Assembly (NCBI RefSeq): GCF_963583255.1
Contig: NC_084807.1
Location: forward strand, 21,477,572-21,541,571
Direction: 5' to 3'
Origin: Pyrus communis
Taxonomy: Eukaryota; Streptophyta; Magnoliopsida; Rosales; Rosaceae
Length of the DNA: 64,000 nt
This document shows positions 1 to 12,009 of this stretch, piece after piece. A model generated the notes under the pieces. It had not been told where the DNA came from, did not search any database, and saw only the letters and a list, made by a program, of their open reading frames with translations. Both the position numbers and the translations under genes were made by a program. Within the stretch, counting starts at the first letter, position 1; the number at the start of each line of letters is the position of its first letter.

Positions 1-194
1 AAATGTTGTATCAAAGGTAAAAAGAGTGTGTGATAGCACCATCCTACACGAAATTCTACAATCTTTTCACAATTAATTTATTTCATACTATTCTTTGGGT
101 GTTCTAACTAACAATGAAATACTAAAATTAAATTAAGTTTGCAGTTTAAATAGTTAATTTGAGTTTTCATCTTTGCATATAAGAAAAATCGAGT
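1..194. other. Left flank, no gene seen
   Basis: AT-rich sequence up to the target site of the first retrotransposon. No coding potential or repeat structure was recognised. Confidence 0.5.
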
Positions 195-199
195 ACCTT

Positions 200-1424
200 T
201 GTTGGGAGACTTTTAGGTCGAGGTAGACTTGGGCTTTGAGAACGTCCTCTTGTCTCCCTTGGTGTGGGTTCGCAACAAGTCTCGGGATATCTCGAAAGAG
301 GTAGCTTGTCTTAAGAAATACCCCGGTAACATCAACGGCTCAAAGATGGCGTGAAAGATCAAGATTATGACTTGCTCAAGTGAAGCGTGGTGTGGAAGCT
401 AGAAGATTATCAGTTTACATGAGAGAGAAAGTTCGCATGGTTGCATGGCATTCTTAGCTACATGATTAACTTTCCTATGGTGATAGTAAGGCTTTTAATG
501 GTTGCGATGTTTGATGGAAGGCTGTAGGAATTACAAAGGTTACATGGAAGGTGATGCTTGAGGCTTGGAGTATACTTCTGGACTAAATGAAACTCTATGG
601 GCTTCTTCCAGGGTGGTTCCCTCTCACCACGTTTTCTCTATCTCTCCCTCTGTGTTTTTCTGAATCCCCCTCTCTTATAGCTTATCCCTCTCCTTATGTA
701 GGTTTCTATAGATTTTAAGGGAATATCCCTTTGTGGCTTGGTTTTCCCTCCCTTTTCCCAAGCTATCATGTTATTCCCCTTTTGGTGTAAACTAGATGCA
801 CTGTTGAGACCTGTATATTGCTTCTTCTCGAGACACGACTTTCCTGGGCGACCTTCAGCAGTCGCTAAATTTGGTAGCATGCTTCACTGCTTTTGCACGT
901 TGGCTATCTGTGCAAGCTGGGAAGGGAAAGTCAACATTAAATGCCTGACTTGCTGGGCTTATCATGCATTTAATGCAAAAATCTAATTTAATCTTAACTA
1001 AGGGAGTTGGCCTGCTAGGGAAATGGATAAACTAAGCTAATTCTTTCTCAATGATGCCTCTATGAAATACAAAGGGTATGGGCTTGGATCTTTGGGCTCC
1101 CAAGTAGCCTAAAAGTCATATATGACCCCAATTTCACATAGGCCCAATAACTTTCCGTAACCATCCACACCACAATCCACTTGGTAAGCCCTAAATATGT
1201 GACTTGGGCTTAGCATGAATTGTGGCTAAGGAACGATGGTGTGGTGAATAGGCTCGAGCATGGCGTGAATATTCAGCTTAATTACCGTGGCATGGCATGT
1301 TTGTAAATATATTCATCGTCGATCTTGTGTCTTGGCATATGTTTGGGCTTGAATGTAGACTTTGCATGTCAATTGGGCCTTGAGACTTGGTTGGATTAGT
1401 ATGTGACATTTTTGGGCCCCAACA
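200..1424 (-). repeat. 3' LTR of the first retrotransposon (full length, 1,225 bp)
   Basis: It starts TGTTGGGAG and ends GGGCCCCAACA on the plus strand. The part from about 815 to 1,424 matches 10,765-11,382 at roughly 90% identity by eye. The target-site copy ACCTT lies immediately to the left. About 600 bp of its low-coordinate half has no counterpart in the other LTR. Confidence 0.88.
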
Positions 1425-1677
1425 TTAGCCCCCTTGATTATTTGGGCTATGAGATACTTTGAGTGGGCTAAATAATTAACCCCACCCATGCCCAAGGGAT
1501 TCCCTTTTTGAACGTGGGCTTCCTGATGAGATTTTTCCTCTTCCCACGTGGTAGCTGATCACTCCCTGTCGTTGTGCTCCCTTGTTTCCCGTGCACGTCC
1601 AATCATACAGAAAAACTCTAGGTATTCCCCTGCCTCCACTTGGTAACCGTTACAAATTGCTCTTCTCCCTAGGACAA

Positions 1678-1686
1678 GTATTTAAT
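1678..1686 (+). promoter_or_regulatory. Candidate TATA box of the antisense PMD gene
   Basis: TATTTAAT lies about 850 bp upstream of the antisense ATG and is followed by a CT-rich stretch that resembles a plant 5' leader. This is inference from position and base composition only. Confidence 0.3.
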
Positions 1687-2535
1687 TTGTCCTTGCACCC
1701 TCTCTCTTCCTTTAATTCTCCTTCCATCTTCAAATTTTCATAACTACTTTTTTTTTTTCTCCAAATTCTTCTCTGCTTTCTGCGCTGGGTTGTGTTCTCT
1801 CATTCATATTCCTTTGAGTTTTGCGACAAGGCTTTATCTAGTTAAGGAAATTCTTCCCTTGACCCCCTTTCAGATTTTTCTTCTCCTTTTTGTTTTATGC
1901 ATTTGCCATGTGATGAAATTAGGCATGCATCTTTCCTTATTTGATTGTGTGTTTCAAAGATTTTGGGGTTTCACCATGGACGCGCAAGGGGTGTGGATCT
2001 TTCCTTCAGGAAATCGAACTCCACTTCTTGGGTAGCCTTGCTGCTTTAAAATTATATGTGTTTGCCCTCTGCGATTTCTCTCTTGCTTTCCATGTATGTT
2101 GTGAAATTGTCATTTGGCCTTGCCTTTTTGCATGTTGGTAGGCGCTTGAGTGGGATTGACTGATCAATTGCATTGATATGCTTAGCATGATTAGCTTAAC
2201 TGCATGTATAACTTGTATTTTGCTTGGGTGCACGTATGGCACACTTCCCCTTACTACATCTTTTAGGACTTTGATAGCATGACATGTGTAAGGAAAGATG
2301 CATCTGCTTTGTGTGATAGCATGTAGGGAAAATAGTCTCATATTAAAGTCCTAGACTTTTGCATGAAGGGATTTGAATTTATGTAGTACCCTTTTGTTTT
2401 CCCGGGGTGCATTTGTTTGCTTTCCCGGGGTAGATTCGTTATTGTGTTTCACCTTGTATACTTGCACGTTTCTTCTTGCATGTTGCACTGGCTTGTGATA
2501 TCTATGGTTTGTCGCTTGCTTTCCATAGGTGCATT

Positions 2536-4200
2536 ATGGATGCGGAGTCACCAAAGTGCCTAACTGCAGTTGATGAGTCATTCACTACTGATGACTAACT
2601 TCAACAAGGCAAGCCGCCACCTCCTCTTGGTTCTCAAAGCAAGGCTTTCAAGGGGGAAGAGGCTTGCTTCAATTTGGTCATTCCTATTGATCCCAGACAT
2701 ATTTCTCAGTGCTGCATCGAGAGTGGGTTGTTTCCCATCGTGCCAATCCACTTCGAGTTCTCCTGTGGTGAGGCCACTGGTTGGGCAGATTGGGTGGATA
2801 CCGAGGTTAACTTTGCGAACCAGTGTGACCTTGACAAGGACTAAGGAGTACAAACACCCATACTTTTGTTTGTGCCTAGGGAGAACTTACCCCTACTCTA
2901 GAAAATGTTGCCAATATTATGCATCTTCCAATTGTGGGTAACATGGATCCCTTCCGCTACGTCATTCCTTCTGCAGACACCAACATTTTTGATGTGTTGA
3001 AGAAGGGTGTTCTTACCTCTCTGAGCAAGGCTTTTTCGCTTCAACGAATAAATCAAACACTTTTGGAAAAACAAACAAGAGCCAAGTTGTAGGTTCGAGG
3101 CCATTTTATGTTTTTGGCTAGGCCGCTTCAGTTGTCAAGTGACTCCTTGGGCTATGGCAATCGTACGCCGCCAAGTGGTTCCGCTAGCTTCATTGTTTCT
3201 CGAGCTCCTCTACCATGAATTGGACTAGCTTCACATTCTAGAGGAGCAAGTCACCGGTAATGGCTCGTTGAAAAGTTTTCTTTGTGCTAACTTTCTACAA
3301 ATTTTCTTGTGGGAGCGCATCAAAGATTTGAAGATAACTCCTTACCCCTCTGGCGCGGTGAAGAGCTATTATGTTATCGACTCTTCATCTTATTTGCCTG
3401 AGAAGCTCCCTTTGGCTTGTCGCTGGTTTGGGAAGATTCCAGCAAAAAAGTAGGACTTCTTGGAGATTCTAGATGACGTGAATATCTTTGTTTTTCCAGG
3501 ATATTCTTTACCGATGATTCTTGTGACGATGATCTAAGTGTGATGTGAATTCCTCTCTTTGAGAATCTAGATTTCCCTTTGTTTACTAAAAAATCATTGA
3601 CTATGTGGGCTATTTCTATCCCTTTCCAGGGGGAAGACAACAAGGAAAGAAGTGCAGCTTACTCTCCTTTTCGGATGCGATGGCAATTAGGCTTTGACCA
3701 AGGTGTACCAATGTCTTTCCCTACTTAAGTTTATACCTCTTTCAACAATTCAATTTGGAGTTTTGTGTACGCGCCTCTAGAATGTTTTTGCCTTTTCTAG
3801 CGTTGTCAACCATCTCCAACTAGTGTTAGAGCCTATTACTGCTGCTTTCGGTTTGAAGTGCCAATGCCCTACTACAACAGAGGAAAGAAATGCTTCGGGT
3901 GACTCTTCTCGGAGCACTAAAAAGAGTAGGTCGTTAGGTATTGGCAAAGGAAAGTATAAGGTAAAAGGAAGAAAGCAGTTTCAGGTATATTTCTTGGTTT
4001 GGCTTTTCTTGCTAATCTTGCTATTGCATGCTTTTCCTAAATGTTTTATATGTTGTGCCTCAGATGATGCAGTGAAACACTTCAAGCTTCGCGTGGTAAA
4101 TGATGACCCTTTCAGCAGTAAGCCTGATGCTTCTCCTACTTCAAAGAAATTGAAGAGTGAAAGTTCCTTAGGGAAGCCAAAGCTTGGTAATGAGTCATAT
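2536..4200 (+). pseudogene. Plant mobile domain (PMD, aminotransferase-like) gene, decayed, antisense within the retrotransposon
   Basis: The plus strand, opposite to gag-pol, carries a broken coding region beginning MDAESPKCL at 2,536. A stop follows at codon 21, then the same frame gives ACFNLVIPIDPRHISQCC and GWADWVDTEVNFANQCDL to a stop near 2,842. A second block at 3,268-3,453 reads FLCANFLQIFLWERIKDL and later LACRWFGKIPAKK. A third block near 3,655 reads YSPFRMRWQLGFDQGVP. These three signatures match the order found in plant PMD proteins. A lysine/serine-rich tail follows at 3,823-4,190, and a probable intron (CAG/GTATAT at 3,985 to CCTCAG near 4,062) splits it. Multiple stops make it non-functional. 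The PMD family is known in both transposons and host genes; its role in this element is unknown. Confidence 0.6.
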
Positions 4201-4729
4201 TCCTTTGTTTCTTGCTTCCATTTCTTGTTTCTCACTCCACCTTTACTTTTATTTGTAATTTCCATTTGGACAGGTAGTTTATTGTTTTTCGAACAATGGC
4301 CATGGGGCCGCTTTGCTTTGTATTTTGCTTATTTGCCTTTGACTTTGGATGCTGATATTGAACTTAGCATAATGTTTGCGATGTCTTTAATCTTGCAATG
4401 ATATTGGCTTTTTCTTAGTTCGAGTGCATGAGAATTTGCTGGATGAAATTCTATTTAGGTTTTAAGACATAGGCTTGAGCTTCTGCATGCTTTCCTGGGG
4501 AAATAGCTGATCTTGCCGCATGGCACTTTTCCAATGAGTTTTCTTGAGGAAAGATGGAAAAGATGTCGCAGCTTCCGTAGGGAAGCAGAGCATGTCAGGA
4601 AAGCTTGACTTGCTAAGCATTGATTTGCATTGGTAGGCTTAGGCTTAGCACTGATTTGCATTGATAGGTTTAACAGTAATTTGCATCGACAGGCTTGGAA
4701 TCGATTTACATTAATGGCCGAGTATAGCT

Positions 4730-5095
4730 TTTAGAAAAGCTTTAGTTGCTTGACTCAATGGTTTTGCATGACGTGTTGGCTTGGCATATTGTATAAGCAT
4801 TGAACCATTGAGCAGCTTGCTTTGCAGTAATAGGCTTTGGCATATTGCATAAGTATAACTTTTGAAAAAGCTTTAGTCGCTTGACTTAATGGTTTTACAT
4901 GGCGTGTTGCTTGAGCATTAAACCATTGAGTAGCTTGCATGGCATTGATAGGGTTGGCTTGTTGCATAAGTATAGCTTTAGGAAAACCTTAAGTTGTTTG
5001 ACTCAATGGTTTTACATGGCATGTTGGCTTGGCATGTTGCATAAGCATTGAGCCATTAAGCAGCTTGCATGGCATTGATAGGCTTTACGTGGGCT
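4730..5095. repeat. Three tandem copies of a 110-130 bp unit
   Basis: Units starting near 4,736, 4,866 and 4,983 share AGCTTTAG...GCTTGACT, CAATGGTTTTACATGGC, GCATTGAACCATTGAG and GCTTGCATGGCATTGATAGG. The array lies between integrase and the 3' LTR, the place where Tat-lineage elements are known to build tandem repeats that can seed satellites. Confidence 0.8.
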
Positions 5096-5329
5096 TTTAT
5101 TATAGCCTTGGCATGGTTACTGTTATAGCTTGTATAGAAGAAATCTTTCTAGTTACCCTTGCCAATGTAAAGAAATGAATGTACCAAAGATTTTGACAAA
5201 ATGCTCATTAATTTCATTAAAATTTGGGGTACATCAATCATTGCATGGCTTTACAAAGGCCTTATAGAGTAAGCAAAATGATCATTGCATAGAAGGAGCT
5301 TATTCTTCTAAACTAAGCATAAACGTTTT

Positions 5330-6620
5330 AGCAATAATACGACTTTAGCCATTTTACATTGATAGGCTCCATTAACATACCTTTCTTAACTAAGGTCAAG
5401 TAGTAGTAGCCACTCTGATAGGCTTCCTTGATCACAAAAGGTTTTTCCGAGTGTGGGGCAAACTTTAAAGGTCCAGAAATCTGCCTCTTTATGTGCTCGG
5501 CTGTCTTAAGGACGAGACCTCCTTCCTTGAAGTTGCGTGGCTTGATTGTGCGGTTGTAGGCTTTGGTAACTTGTTGGTGATATAGGGCTGCTTTCCCAAC
5601 TGCTTCTGCCTTCTTTTCCTCGAGTAGCTTAAGGTCTTTCCACCTCCAGCTTTCCTATGTTGTAGCATTCCATTCCACATCGTTGAATGTTGAAACTCTT
5701 GCTGTGGGCATCATCATTTCCACAGGGGAAATAGCTTCGGACCTATATACTAATGAGTAGGGAGAGAAACCCGTAACGTTCCTTGGAGATATGCAATAGG
5801 CCCATGGGACGTATGGAAAATAAGTGCTCCAGCCCCCAGCATAATTGTTTACCATCTTGCTTAGGATTTGTAGTAGTGTCTTGTTTATGGCTTCAGCTTG
5901 ACCGTTTCCCTGAGGATAGTACGGCGTGGAATGGCGGTGCTTGATCCCATAAGCATCAAATATGGCACTTACTTGTTTGTTCACAAAATGTGTGCCATTG
6001 TCACTCACTATCTTGTAAGGTATCCCAAATCGGCAAGCGATGCATTCCTTGATGAAATTGGATATTGCTACTCCCGTTGCTTTCCTGATAGGGATTGCTT
6101 TTACCCACTTCGTGAAGTACTCAATGGCTACTAGGATCCATATGTGGCCTTCGAAAACTAGATTGATTGTTCCTATCAAATCAAGCCCCCAAGTATGGAA
6201 TGGACATGGAGTGCGCATGTCTTGCAATAGCATTGGAGGCTTGTGGATTAAGTTTCCATGAACTTGGCATGCATGGCATCGCTTGACCATGTTGTGCATG
6301 TATTCCCTCATGGTTGGCCAATAATATCATAGGCTCAGTAACTATTTGTGTAGTTTTTTTCTTTCTTGGTGCTTGTCGCATTCTCTAGCATGTACTTCTT
6401 GTATAACTTGTGAGGACTCAGATGGCCCAAGGCATCTCAATGGTTCGCCATTGAATCATTTCCAGTATAGAGTTGCCACATCCACGAAGTACCTTTTGGA
6501 TGTCCCTTTCAACTTGTGTGGGTTCCTGACATTGCTTGGCTATGTTTCATCGATAAAGAAGGTTAGGTATGGAAACCTTCAATCATCAGTGATGAAAACT
6601 GCAAATGCCTCTTCTAAGGA
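5330..6620 (-). pseudogene. Integrase of the first Tat element
   Basis: The main open part (5,655-6,311) starts in the zinc-binding region (RCHACQ), then shows the DDE core: LDLIGTI, VSDNGTHFV and GQAEAINKT carry the catalytic Asp, Asp and Glu. SDNGTHFVNKQ and YYPQGNGQAEAI are the usual integrase signatures. A stop after NATT (about 5,654) separates the C-terminal part, which continues in frame as AYNRTIKPRNF and ends near 5,330. The upstream HH half of the zinc finger is disrupted. No chromodomain was seen, as expected for Tat elements. It would insert cDNA if intact; here it is dead. Confidence 0.85.
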
Positions 6621-7089
6621 AAATGTTTTGCTGCATTTAAGATAATCAGCTTGGATGCATATGGCTTGTTATTTCATCTCTGGCCAGAAGTACCCATTTC
6701 TTTGTAGTCAGCGGTAAAGGCTCACAACTTGGTTGAATCCGCATGTAATCACATGGATCTCATGCAGCCGTTCTTGTGCTTCTTTTGGTCTGAGGCATTG
6801 GGTTAGCACTCATCCGGATAGGCACTTGTAGAGTGTCCCAGTAACATTGATGTACTTTTTAAGGCATTTGACACTGAGTTCTCTGTTTGGCTTGGAAAGC
6901 TCTATTCTGACAGTTTCCCTCCAGTCGTCACTTTCTGGAGCTTCTTCTAAGAATGGTGCATCAATGGTTGGGGCCTCTCTTCTAATTACAGCAATGTTGG
7001 GTTGTTCTTTGACGAAGGTAAGCTTGGAGCCAAATGTGGCTAGGGCATCCGCATACATATTGGTTGTGCCAGGAATATGTTCCAACACC

Positions 7090-8060
7090 ACCTACTTGAA
7101 GCTTGTCATGAGTTTCTTGACCATAGTGCGGTAAGGTGCCAAGGTTATCACCGCGAAGCTTCCCTAGACCTAGCTCAAGACCAAATTTGAGTCCCCTACA
7201 ACTCGTATCTTCCTTGTGCCCATTTCCTTGGTTATGGAATGGCCTATAATTAAAGCCTTATACTCAGCTACATTGTTTGTGCATGGAAAGCTTAGCTTGA
7301 AGGCTAGGGCGATAGCTTGGCCTTCTGGATTGACGAGTACAATGCCAGCTCCACCTCATGTGGTTGTAGAAGAACCATTGAAATGCACGACCCATGGCTT
7401 ATCTTCCACAACGGTGACAGTTATCTCTAGCAGTGCACCAAAGACTTCCTTGGAGATGGTGGCCTCTTTTTCTTTGGAGAATAATACTAGTATATCTATC
7501 ATAGCTTGGCCCTTGATAGCCTTAGGCGTCACACATATAATATCGAATTCGGAAAGTTTGAGCAACCAATGAGCCAAACGGCCAGATAATATAGGTCTAG
7601 TGAGCAAATACCTTACCGAATCAGACTTTACCATAAGGTGCAGTTTGTGGGCTAGGAAATAGTGGTGCAGCCGCTGTGATGCATAGACAAGAGCTAGGCA
7701 AAGGCGTTCCGTCTTCTCATAGTGGGTTTCGACGCCTCTTAGCTATCGGCTGACATAGTAAATTGGTGCTTTTCCCCAGCTGGATTGTCCTGGCCAAGCA
7801 GGGCTTCTGCGACAGTACTTGGTGACTAATTGCTGGACCTATTGATAGGCTTCACCACATTCCTTACTCCATATAAATTCTTTCCCTTTCTTAAGCAGTG
7901 GGGCGAAGCTCCTATTACTACTACTAATCCTGGGATGAAGCGTCAAATGTATGACAACTTCCCCATCAAGCTTTTCAGGTCCTTTGCATTTGTTGGGGGC
8001 ATGAGAGTTCCAATGGTGCTCACCCTGTCTGGATCTACATTGAAGTCACGCTGATGCACC
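7090..8060 (-). pseudogene. Tandem RNase H domains (RT-linked and additional) of the first Tat element
   Basis: The first domain follows the polymerase: LKKGKEFIWSKECGEAYQ, then a frame with YYVSR and LCLALVYASQRLHHYF, ending near 7,560. A linker (FDIICVTPKAIKGQAMIDIL) leads to a second RNase H-like domain reading WVVHFNGSS, a stop, then GGAGIVLVNPEGQAIALAF and NNVAEYKALIIG. Two successive RNase H domains are a Tat hallmark. Stops at about 7,355 and 7,743 inactivate both. Confidence 0.8.
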
Positions 8061-8890
8061 AGAAAGCCCATGAACTTACTTGAGGAAAAATTGAAGGCGC
8101 ATTTCTTGGGGTTCATCTTCAGCCCATATGTTTAGCATGTTCGTAATACTTTCCTTAGCATTTCCTAGTGCTTTTCCGTGTTCTTAGATTTAACGACGAG
8201 ATCATCTACATAGTCTTCCACTTCCTCCCTCATCATGTTATGAAAGACTGCCGTCATTGATCGTTGATAGGTGGCACCGGCGTTTTTGAGTCCAAATGGC
8301 ATAATGGTGTAGTAAAAGTTTCCAAACGACGTGTAGAAATCTATCTTCTCAGCATCTTTGGTAGACATCTTGATTTGATTGTACCCGCTGAAGCCATCCA
8401 TGAACGACATCAGGCATTGCCCTGAGGTTAAATCCATTATGATGTCCATGTTAGGCAATAGGAACTCGTCTTTTGGGCATGCTGCATTGAGATCTCGGTA
8501 GTCGATGTATATCCAAATTTGGACAGTGTTCTTCTTCTTTACTGGAACGATGTTGGCTAGCCAAAGGTGGTGCTTGATAGGCTTGATAAATCTAGCTAGG
8601 TTTTCTACTTCAACTTTGATTTTAGCTTCTATTTTCGGGAAGAAATTCCTCATTTGTTGCACGATGGGCTTGATCCTAGGCTGTGTATTTAACATGTGGC
8701 ACACTAAATTCAGGTCAAGGCCTGACATCTCTTCATAGCTCCAGGCAAAGACATATTTGAACTCCTTTAACAGGCTGACTAGTTCTTTCTTTTCCTTAAC
8801 TGTTAAGTAAACACTAATAGAAATCAATTTTTGCACAGAGGGATCATCACTTAAGTTTACCTCTTCAAGTTTTTCCACCACTGCAGTGGA
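8060..8890 (-). pseudogene. Reverse transcriptase of the first Tat element
   Basis: An open stretch of 238 codons (8,165-8,881) carries the polymerase fingers and palm: ANIVPVKKKNTVQIWIYIDY, DLNAACPKDEFLLP, FMDGFSGYNQI, IMPFGLKNAGATYQR and the catalytic YVDDLVVKS. It ends at a stop just after the YVDD block, and the thumb region continues in frame (NPKKCAFNF, GFLVHQRDFNVDPDR). Motifs A (D in FMDGFSG) and C (DD) are present, so decay is mainly through stop codons. Confidence 0.88.
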
Positions 8891-9217
8891 TCTATCCTAC
8901 ATGTTTTTTGGCACAGGCATGATTTTATGTAGGGATTCGTCCTCAACAACAGGTACAGGTGTGTCTTCAGTTTCCTGGGGAATTTTGCTTGCTTGGTGTG
9001 CAACGCCTCCATACTCAGGGCTTTTCCACACAATGTGGTTAGACCCCCCCAACCTGTCATAAGCGGTAGATGAAGCGGCCGTCGGAAAGCATGACTTTGA
9101 GCATTGAGGTGGAGTATAGGCAAGAATATTGGCCTTTGGTTGCATGTGTTTCCCTTTTACTAAGAATTCTTGGTCACTGAGATTTCAGACTTCTTCCCAA
9201 GAGGGTAAAGGTATCCC

Positions 9218-9890
9218 TCAGGCCTGTGATATCCCACTTCCGGCACTTAAGAAATCATTGTAGAACTCAGCATCGGAATAGTGAACTTCATCTAGGTTGA
9301 ATAACATCTGGTTTCCTGGGACACGAATAAGCCTCAAACCAGTCATTCCTTTGACGCACTGGTGGTAGGTGGAGACTACGAGTCTGTGCTTGTTTATTGA
9401 TGACTTTTTTAGTAGAGTGTGGTAAGCCGCGTTGATGTCTATCACATAAAACTTAATAAAGAACCTGATAGGGCTAATTTTCAAGTCGATCTCGATATAT
9501 CCAATAGTTTCCTCGTTGCTATTCCCAAACTCATTAATAGAGATTTGAGACCTTGCCATCTTTGACGTTGGGATGCCTGCTGTAGTGAGCACTGCTAAAG
9601 GCAGAATGTTGACGGAGGAACCAGTGTCAACCAAAGTTTGCCTAATGAAGACATCATTGATCTGTCATTCCAAGTACAGTGGCATTCGGTGGTCAGGGAA
9701 AGTCATTTCTATGTCTTCGTCAGTGAAGATGATGGCATTGTTGTTCTCAAGGAAGGCCCTCTGCGGTTGGACAACATAGCATTGAGGGCCATAGTCCTCG
9801 AAAACATGCATGAGAGTTTCATCAGTATTAGTCCTTACTTCCGAGCTGTATTCAAGCTGGTCGAAGTGGGATTTGAACTTCATGTTTTCC
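9218..9890 (-). pseudogene. Aspartic protease and preceding linker of the first Tat element
   Basis: The linker at 9,665-9,883 reads IIFTDEDIEMTFPDHRMPLY, a signature just upstream of protease in Tat elements. One stop follows, then VDTGSSVNILPLAVL gives the retroviral-type catalytic DTGSS. The domain continues with GYIEIDLKISPIRFFIKFYV and AAYHTLLKKSSINKHRLVVS. The active-site aspartate is intact. Confidence 0.82.
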
Positions 9891-9899
9891 TGTAGGACT

Positions 9900-10765
9900 T
9901 ACGCTACAGTAGGCCCTTACCTTTGGGAAAGGTAAAGCTCAACCGTGTTAGCTTCCATGTCGGGATGGTTATACAAAGTTACAACCGTCATTTCCTGGCT
10001 GAACGGTTGCCCTTCTGAGGCTTCCTCGTTGTGTTCTTCTAGCATATTAATGGTGAAAACTTCATCACTTAGGGTTGGGGAAAAATCCATGAGATTTGCA
10101 TCCTCATCTCCACATTTTCCAGCTTGAGGCCATGAAGTATTATAGCTCTGTGGCTTGGAGTATTTGCACCAGTAAGCCTTCTCCATGTTCCCCTAAAGGT
10201 TCCCAAATGGCTTCCGATGGCTTGGGATCGTTGATCTACAGATGGTAGTCATCATCATCTCCGGACCATGTGATGATAGCTATCATCTATTTTCCTCAGC
10301 GCTTCGGCAGAAGATCAATGTCTATAGCTTGTGTCTTGTATGGTAGCTCTAGTGTTCCTTCACAGATTTTTGCATGGAGAATTTTTGGCAAAGTGTGACA
10401 CACAATAGAGGGATGTCCCACATATTGATGGTAGGGACAGTACCGAGGCAGCTTGATGGCCTCATTTGTGAGTATGGTATCGAGGATGGCTTGGAATTCC
10501 TCATAGTTGCATGCTAGTGGAGGATAGGTTTCTCTATCGCTCCCTATTTCTTTCCTTTTTCATGGGTTGTAGTCAGATCTGTCATCCACAGCTAAGGCAT
10601 GATAAGCTTAATTTTTGTCAGTTTTCCAGGATCCCCGCTTGGAAGGCTTGATTGGCAAGCTGGTCTTCCTTACTACTTCCAGGAGCCTCGAGAACTAGCT
10701 GATACTGATGTTCTCCAGATACACCCTATAGTCAACTACAATGTTGCTGATGCAGATCTCCATAA
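9900..10765 (-). pseudogene. Truncated gag of the first Tat element
   Basis: From high to low coordinates the minus strand reads VYLENISISASSRLLEVVRK (late gag), then ILTNEAIKLPRYCPYHQYVG followed by HPSIVCHTLPKIL, a CxYHxxxGHxxxxC zinc-binding motif. The N-terminal part of gag, the primer-binding site and the inner half of the 5' LTR are missing, replaced by a direct junction to LTR sequence near 10,765. Confidence 0.72.
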
Positions 10766-11382
10766 GACCTGCAAATTGCTTCTTCCTAAGATGCAGCTTT
10801 CGCAAGGCGGCCTTCCATAGACGCTAAATTTGGTAGCACGCTTCACGACTTTTGCGCGTTGGCTGTCTGTCTAGGCTGGGAAGGGAAAGTCAACATTAAA
10901 TGCCTGACTTGCTGGGCTTATCATGCATTTAGTGCAAGAATCTAGTTTAATCCTAACTAAGAGAGTTGGCCTACCAGGGAAAGGGATAAACTAAACTAAT
11001 TCTTTCTCAATGATGCCTATATAAAATACAAAGGGTATGGGCTTGGATCTTTGGGCTCCCAAGCAGTCCAAAGTCTTCCATGACCCCGATTTCACATAGG
11101 CCTGATAACCTTCCGTAACCATCCACACCACAATCCACTTGGCAAGCCCCGAATATGTGACTTGGGCTTAGCATAAATTGTGGCTAAGGAAGCATGGTGT
11201 GGTGAATAGGCTCAAGCATGGCGTGAATATCTAGCTTAATTACCATGGCATGGCATGTTTGTAAATATATTCCTCGTCAATCACGTGCCTTGGCATGTGT
11301 TTGGGCTTGAATGTAGACTTTGCATGACAATTGGACCTTGAGACCTGGTTGGATTGGTATGCGACATTGTTGGACTCCAACA
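10765..11382 (-). repeat. 5' LTR of the first retrotransposon, truncated
   Basis: About 615 bp align with 815-1,424 of the other LTR (shared ATTTGGTAGC, AAAGTCAACATTAAATGCC, GGCTTGGATCTTTGGGC). The end CCAACA is followed by the target copy ACCTT at 11,383-11,387. The inner half was lost by deletion. Confidence 0.85.
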
Positions 11383-11387
11383 ACCTT

Positions 11388-12009
11388 TTAAAACCATTTG
11401 TGTAGAATTTGAAATGCAACGCATGATGCATTTGTAGTATTTGAAGGAATTAGAGGGGTAATCGTCCAAACCAAACGCCACCAAACACATTTAACTTTAT
11501 TAGTTATTTGATATATATGAATAGATACGTGCATGTGCAGCAAAATGAAATAAATAACATCGTGGTTGGATTTCGTATCTTTTTCCTATAATATTAAGGA
11601 TAGTGCTTGTATCTCTTCATGGGAGACCTACTTGTCCATCACTTACGATTAATAAAGCATTTATCATCCAAATATCATAATCATAATAATTTATTCTCTT
11701 TATCATCATTTAAAAATTATATACGCAAAAAATCATTTAATTTGGAGTTCGTTTAGTCATCTGTATGTGTTAAAACAATCAATGGTTTTGATAACAAGTA
11801 GTATTCTCATGACAAACTGCCCATTTATTTGATGCATATGACTAACTAAAAGATCTCCAAGTTGAATAATTGTTTGCATATATTATTTTTAGATGATAAT
11901 AAAGATAATGAACAATTCCAATTATGATGTTCATACGATAAAAGTTCGTTAATCGTAAGTAAAGGTGGTCACAAGCATTATCCTAATATTAATCTCAAAC
12001 ATATGTGGT
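11388..12009. other. AT-rich intergenic sequence
   Basis: No gene, RNA or clear repeat was recognised between the retrotransposon and the first MITE. Confidence 0.5.

Larger units (their letters stand above)
200..11382 (-). mobile_element. Tat-lineage Ty3/gypsy LTR retrotransposon, degraded
   Basis: The element is bounded by TGTTGG...CCAACA ends and flanked by the identical 5-mer ACCTT at 195-199 and 11,383-11,387, which is a target-site duplication of the length expected for LTR elements. Reading on the minus strand the order is 5' LTR (high coordinates), gag, protease, reverse transcriptase, RNase H, a second RNase H, integrase, a tandem-repeat zone, an antisense gene and the 3' LTR. A purine tract (AAGGGGG on the minus strand, about 1,428-1,436) next to the 3' LTR fits a polypurine tract. 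The dual RNase H, the gag zinc motif CxYHxxxGHxxxxC and the pre-protease signature FTDED...PDHRMPLYL are typical of the Tat lineage. Stop codons in most domains show it cannot be autonomous. Confidence 0.9.

Noticed and set aside
638..986. Overlapping ORFs on both strands (80-82 codons)
   Set aside because: They lie within the LTR, have no family similarity, and are explained as chance frames.
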